From the NCBI GenBank assembly GCA_049323455.1, contig JBMONF010000038.1, positions 1 through 64,000 on the forward strand: DNA of 64,000 nucleotides. Direction: 5' to 3'. Under the pieces are notes generated by a model that searched no databases, had not been told where the DNA came from, and saw only the letters and a program-made list of their open reading frames with translations. Shown in pieces: positions 60,628 to 64,000 of this stretch (its first letter is position 1; each line of letters begins with the position of its first letter). Position numbers and translations under genes: made by a program. Source of the stretch: Hypericibacter sp049323455. Lineage in GTDB: Bacteria; Pseudomonadota; Alphaproteobacteria; Dongiales; Dongiaceae.

Positions 60628-61344
60628 TCACGGTTCCCCGGTCAGTTCCCGGATCGCGCGATAGGTGCGCGAATAGAGCTGGCGGCGCAGCAGCACCAGC
60701 AACATCACCGTCGTCAGCAGGACGAAGAGCCAGGGATGGACCAGCCATCCGAGCGCGGCGAGCGCGAAGTAGTAGGCGCGCAAGCCGCCGTTGAAGCTCA
60801 CCATGCCGAGCGTCAGCACCTGCGCGATCTGCCGCGCATAGCGCGCCTTCACCGCCTCCTCGACCGGCGGCCAGGGCGCGGCGCCGATCATGGCGCAGGC
60901 ATAGTTGAGCTGCCGGATCGCCCAGGTGAAGCGCAGGAAGCCGTAGATGAAGATGGCGATCAGCAGCAAGAGCTTGAGCTCGAACAGCGCGGGGCTCGTT
61001 TCGGCGACGAAGGCGAGCCCCATCGCCACCTGGTAGGCCTGCTTGAACGCGCCCAGGAGCCCGATCAGCCCCGCCAGCACGATCATGGTGGTGGAGATGA
61101 AGAAGGAGACCGAGTGGATGACGTGGCCGACCAGATTGGCGTCGAGCAGCCGCTCCGGGTGCTCGATCATGCGGCGGAACCATTGCTCGCGCACCCGCTT
61201 CATATGCTGGTTGAGGCCGAGCGGGCGGTCGAGCAGGTGGTCGGCCACCAGCGTGTAGCCGCCCCAAGCGACCAGGAACCAGACGAGCGCGCCCCGGTCG
61301 AGGGCCGAAAGCTCGGCGAAGATGGCGGGGAAGCGATCGGTCAT
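60628..61344 (-). CDS. DUF599 family membrane protein
   Basis: A 238-residue integral membrane protein of the DUF599 family, with about four helices. Family landmarks are GALVWFLVAWGGYTLVADHLL near the start, LNQHMKRVREQWFRRMIEHPERLLDANLVGHVIHSVSFFIS, and RFTWAIRQLNYACAMIGAAPWPP. No function is established for the family. The ATG at 61344 fits the family start; an upstream open frame crosses a repeat. It ends 4 bases from the stop of the small membrane protein. Confidence 0.88.
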   Translation of the reverse strand: MTDRFPAIFAELSALDRGALVWFLVAWGGYTLVADHLLDRPLGLNQHMKRVREQWFRRMIEHPERLLDANLVGHVIHSVSFFISTTMIVLAGLIGLLGAFKQAYQVAMGLAFVAETSPALFELKLLLLIAIFIYGFLRFTWAIRQLNYACAMIGAAPWPPVEEAVKARYARQIAQVLTLGMVSFNGGLRAYYFALAALGWLVHPWLFVLLTTVMLLVLLRRQLYSRTYRAIRELTGEP

Positions 61345-61383
61345 CCAGACTCTAGGATAGTTCCAGTTCGATTCGAAGCATTT

Positions 61384-61481
61384 CCCCCTCACCCAGCTTC
61401 GGGCAAGGCTCGGCGTTCCGCCTCGCCAACCCTCTGCAGCCCTCTCCCCCAACTTGTTGGGGGAGAGGGAAGGGTGAGGAG
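61384..61481 (-). repeat. complete copy of the ~100-bp intergenic repeat, opposite direction
   Basis: Read on the minus strand it begins CCTCACCCTTCCCTCTCCC and ends GCCCGAAGCTGGGTGAGGGGG, like 40478-40575. The inner hairpin CTCTCCCCCAAC/GTTGGGGGAGAG is perfect here. It lies between DUF599 and hspQ. Confidence 0.7.
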
Positions 61482-61507
61482 GCGGCCCCGCTCAACACAG
61501 AACTGCG

Positions 61508-61837
61508 CTAATTCGCCCGGGCGCGCTTGAGCTGGTAGCGCCCGTCGACGATGCCCTCGAACATCTCCTTCACCATGGGATGGCGCACCGGGCCGTTGGC
61601 CTCGTCGGGCAACAGGTTCTGCTCCGAGACGTAGGCGACGTAGGTGGTCTGGGCGTTTTCGGCGAGCAGGTGATAGAAGGGCTGATCCTTGCGCGGACGA
61701 ATCTCGGCCGGGATCGCCCGATACCATTCCTCGGTGTTGGCAAACTCCGGATCGACGTCGAAGATCACGCCCCGGAACGGAAACAGGCGGTGCCGGACGA
61801 TCTGGCCGATGGTGTATTTGCTGGTCTTCGCCGACAT
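61508..61837 (-). CDS. hspQ: heat shock protein HspQ (YccV-like)
   Basis: A 109-residue YccV-like (hemimethylated-DNA-binding) protein. Landmarks are KYTIGQIVRHRLFPFRGVIFDVDPEFANTEEWYRAIP and RPRKDQPFYHLLAENAQTTYVAYVSEQNLLPDE. In enterobacteria HspQ is a Lon-protease specificity enhancer and influences DnaA stability; in alphaproteobacteria the same size and motif are kept. The start ATG 61837 is preceded by CACGAGG. It stands alone with no clear operon. Confidence 0.93.
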   Translation of the reverse strand: MSAKTSKYTIGQIVRHRLFPFRGVIFDVDPEFANTEEWYRAIPAEIRPRKDQPFYHLLAENAQTTYVAYVSEQNLLPDEANGPVRHPMVKEMFEGIVDGRYQLKRARAN

Positions 61838-62060
61838 GGGCCTCGTGATATCGCATGGATCCGCACCTCGCCGCGATGCGCCGAAGACGGATCGGAACCG
61901 TTGGCGACCCAGAATCTAGCACGCGAGCGGCGCAGGAAAAGGGCGGTCGAAGTCAAAAGCCAACAGAGATAGCGGCCGCCGGGGCTCGCGGGCTTGCGCG
62001 CTTCGTGACGGGCTCGGCCGAGAAACGGCGGATACGGTCCCGGCGCCGGCCCGCCTCGCC

Positions 62061-63200
62061 TTACTTCACTCGATAGCCGCAGCGCCCGAGATGCTCGACA
62101 TAGCCGCCCTCGAGCAGTCCCTTGCCATGGGCGAGCTGATGCAGATTGAGGTCGCCGCCGAAATTGAGCTCGAGCAGCACGGGGCCCGCATCGGTGAGCG
62201 CGATGTCCCAGGACTGCGTGCGGATGGCCGGCATGACGCCGGCCGCGGTGCGGCAGAGATCGACCGCCTCGCGCCAGTCGGGCAACGCCAGGCCGACGAT
62301 CGGCTCGCCCGTATCGGGATGGCGCTCGTGCAGCATGCGGCCTTCGCCGACACCCGAGACGGCCTGACGGATCGTGCCGCTGCCGAGGTCGATGGCGCCC
62401 AGCATGTTGCCTTTGCGCCAGAAATTGTCGGCCATGTTGCCGACCGAGGGAATCTTGCAAACGGCGCTCAGGACCCGCGGCCCCGAGGGCTCGACGAGCA
62501 CGAGAAAGCGCAAGGCGCCCAAGGTCGGGCCGAAGGCGCGCGCGAGCGTCGGGTGCGGGCGCAGGCGGTCCTGCAGCAGATAACCGGCCGTCCCGAGCTC
62601 GGTCATGTACCGAACGAGCGCTGCAAGCGCGACCGCGGCGCCGATGCCGAGCCGGACCCGGCCCTCCGCGATGCCGGCCAGATCGAGCCCGCCGACGCTG
62701 AACATGCCGTCGATCGGCTTGGCGAAGCAGGGATAGCTGCCGGAATCGCTCAAATGACGCTCCAACGCCGCGGCGTCGGCGAGGAGCGCCACCGGCGCGC
62801 GGCGCGGGCCCTGATGATAGACCGCGCGCAGGCGCGGGACCGGCAGCCCCGCACCGCGCATCACCGCGTCGAACAGCAGCTTGTCGTGAGCGACCGCGAA
62901 CCAGGCCGGGTCGTTGCAGGCCTGATGCATGCGCGCCTGCGCCCGCTTGCCGATGAAGCGGCGCTTCTCCTCGAAGGAGAGCGCGGGATCGTAGAGCCGA
63001 TAGTAGAAATACTCGGCCGTGGTGAGCTTGCCGGCGCCGCGATGGAGCCGCCAGATCTCGCGGCCCAGGCCGAAGCCGCCGCGGCCCTGCTTCGCCGCGG
63101 CACGAACATGCGCGGCAATATCGATCCGTGGCGGCGCGTCGAGGTCGCGCACACGTTGCCGATCGCGCGCGGCATCCAGAGAAAAGGCCGGCTCGGCCAT
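62061..63200 (-). CDS. sugar-transfer associated ATP-grasp protein
   Basis: A 379-residue protein of the ATPgrasp_ST family (sugar-transfer associated ATP-grasp). Visible features are AYFYYRLYDPALSFEEKRRFIGKRAQARMHQACNDPAWFAVAHDKLLFDAVM, here seen as TAEYFYYRLYDP and KRRFIGKRAQ, the nucleotide-binding PCFAKPIDGMFSVGG, and the C-terminal metal-binding SWDIALTDAGPVLLELNFGGDLNLHQLAHG. Members occur near polysaccharide synthesis genes and are thought to ligate an amino acid or similar group to a sugar. No glycan genes are next to it; the closest polysaccharide block is at 46.3-51.1 kb. It is divergent from the thiolase. Confidence 0.85.
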   Translation of the reverse strand: MAEPAFSLDAARDRQRVRDLDAPPRIDIAAHVRAAAKQGRGGFGLGREIWRLHRGAGKLTTAEYFYYRLYDPALSFEEKRRFIGKRAQARMHQACNDPAWFAVAHDKLLFDAVMRGAGLPVPRLRAVYHQGPRRAPVALLADAAALERHLSDSGSYPCFAKPIDGMFSVGGLDLAGIAEGRVRLGIGAAVALAALVRYMTELGTAGYLLQDRLRPHPTLARAFGPTLGALRFLVLVEPSGPRVLSAVCKIPSVGNMADNFWRKGNMLGAIDLGSGTIRQAVSGVGEGRMLHERHPDTGEPIVGLALPDWREAVDLCRTAAGVMPAIRTQSWDIALTDAGPVLLELNFGGDLNLHQLAHGKGLLEGGYVEHLGRCGYRVK

Positions 63201-63382
63201 GGGGACCTTCCATTCAAGCTGGTGCCGGCGCCCCCATGTCGCCGGCCTACGTCATGCCGAATCTGGATCGGTCTTGTTAACAACCCGTTCAGCTCGCACG
63301 GGCCTACAGCGCCGCTTTGATCGCGGGGCGGCCCGAGGGGTATGATCGGCGGAACCATGCGCCCGGATTCGGAGCCACCGGC

Positions 63383-64000
63383 ATGAGCGCGGCATCGACG
63401 AACCACGGCCATCGCGCCGTCATTCTCGGCTGGGGCCATACCCGCTTCGGCAAGCTCGTCGGCGAGACGCTGGAGAGCCTGATGGGTGCGGCTGCGCGCG
63501 AGGCGCTCATGCATGCGGGCGTCGAGGCGCAGGAGATCGACGAGGTGGTGGTGAGCCACTTCAACCAGGGCCTCGATCCGCAGGGCTTCCCGGCCTCGCT
63601 GCCGATCCAGGCGCTGCCGGCCTTACGCTACAAGCCCGCGACCAGGGTCGAGAACGCCTGCGCCTCGGGCTCGGCCGCGGTGCATCAGGGCTTGAAGGCG
63701 ATCGCGGCGGGTGCCGCGCGCCTGGTGCTGGTGGTCGGCGTCGAGAAGATGACGGCCACGCCCAACCCCGAGGTGCAGAAGGCGCTGGTCTCGGCCAGCT
63801 ATGTCGCCGAGGAGGGCGGCGAGGGCGCCTCCTTCGCCGGCATCTTCGCGCAGATCGCACGGCTCTATTTCCAGCGTTACGGCGACAAGTCGGACGCGCT
63901 GGCCAGGATCGCGGCCAAGAACCATCGCTACGGCGCGATGAACCCGCTGGCGCATCTGCAGAAGGATCTGGGCTACGAATTCTGCCGCGCGGTCTCGGCC
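63383..64000 (+). CDS. thiolase family protein (5' part, cut by window end)
   Basis: The first 206 codons of a thiolase / acetyl-CoA acetyltransferase-like protein; the frame is open to the last base, so the gene continues to the right. The start ATG 63383 gives RAVILGWGHTRFGKLVGETLESLMGAAAREAL, the usual thiolase opening. The acyl-carrying cysteine is in VENACASGSAAVHQGL (Cys93), followed by LVVGVEKMTATPN. The C-terminal His and Cys motifs lie beyond the window. The style (VGVEKM, FAGIFAQIARLYFQRYG) fits the SCP-x/lipid-transfer branch of acetyl-CoA acetyltransferases, usually working in fatty-acid or sterol side-chain degradation. Confidence 0.9.
   Translation, partial: MSAASTNHGHRAVILGWGHTRFGKLVGETLESLMGAAAREALMHAGVEAQEIDEVVVSHFNQGLDPQGFPASLPIQALPALRYKPATRVENACASGSAAVHQGLKAIAAGAARLVLVVGVEKMTATPNPEVQKALVSASYVAEEGGEGASFAGIFAQIARLYFQRYGDKSDALARIAAKNHRYGAMNPLAHLQKDLGYEFCRAVSA

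Overview
This window reads as chromosomal DNA of a high-GC alphaproteobacterium, most likely a Rhodospirillales-type lineage. The evidence is the gene order more than any single protein. There is a hemC / hemD-mitofilin / hemY block divergent from tsaD-gpsA, a YciI-EVE pair, a DUF1674 (SDHAF4-like) gene divergent from htpX and followed by rsmB, rpe and a heparinase-like gene, plus purH, a very large NAD-dependent glutamate dehydrogenase and BluB. All of these are typical of alphaproteobacterial chromosomes. No rRNA, prophage, transposase gene or CRISPR array was seen. One tRNA gene, tRNA-Thr(CGT), is present.

Layout. 0.2-5.8 kb: a DUF924 protein and a two-gene RND efflux system without an outer-membrane partner. 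6.1-9.5 kb: a DUF1203 protein, then a minus-strand ECF sigma factor / anti-sigma factor / exported subtilisin-like protease unit with a candidate self-regulated promoter. 9.8-14.7 kb: a Sel1-repeat protein, an FAD oxidoreductase, two family-2 glycosyltransferases and a sulfotransferase, which looks like a surface-glycan group. 14.9-15.7 kb: tRNA-Thr and a GlsB/YeaQ-type membrane protein. 15.7-22.7 kb: tetrapyrrole genes, with HemD and an alphaproteobacterial Mic60/mitofilin domain in one reading frame, then tsaD and gpsA. 22.8-31 kb: a probable catabolic island containing a ureohydrolase, a LysR regulator, a 2-ketoarginine decarboxylase-like ThDP enzyme and an amino-acid ABC transporter, followed by a PAS histidine kinase. 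31.2-36.6 kb: YciI, EVE, Rieske, a chemoreceptor and acetyl-CoA synthetase. 36.8-43.1 kb: an SNase-like nuclease, DUF1674, htpX, rsmB, rpe and a heparinase-like protein. 43.3-51.1 kb: an apparent insertion holding a BsuBI/PstI-type restriction-modification pair and three polysaccharide genes resembling a WbpO/TviB-WbpL-WbpM set. 51.3-63.2 kb: purH, bluB, an Atg22-type transporter, NAD-GDH, small membrane proteins, hspQ and a sugar-transfer ATP-grasp protein. 63.4 kb to the end: the 5' part of a thiolase.

The intergenic spaces are unusually full of palindromic repeats. Several are nested: younger short elements with terminal inverted repeats sit in the loops or arms of older palindromes, flanked by short direct repeats. 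The clearest is a 169-bp element present as two identical, inverted copies about 30 kb apart (2328-2496 and 32410-32578). A diverged relative of 177 bp lies at 5858-6034 with a clean 6-bp target duplication. This looks like an active or recently active population of non-autonomous, MITE/REP-like elements.

Best candidates for new biology: the nested palindrome-targeting elements; the in-frame HemD-Mic60 fusion; the arginine/guanidino-compound island placed inside an otherwise conserved gene order; and the ECF sigma/anti-sigma/protease unit.
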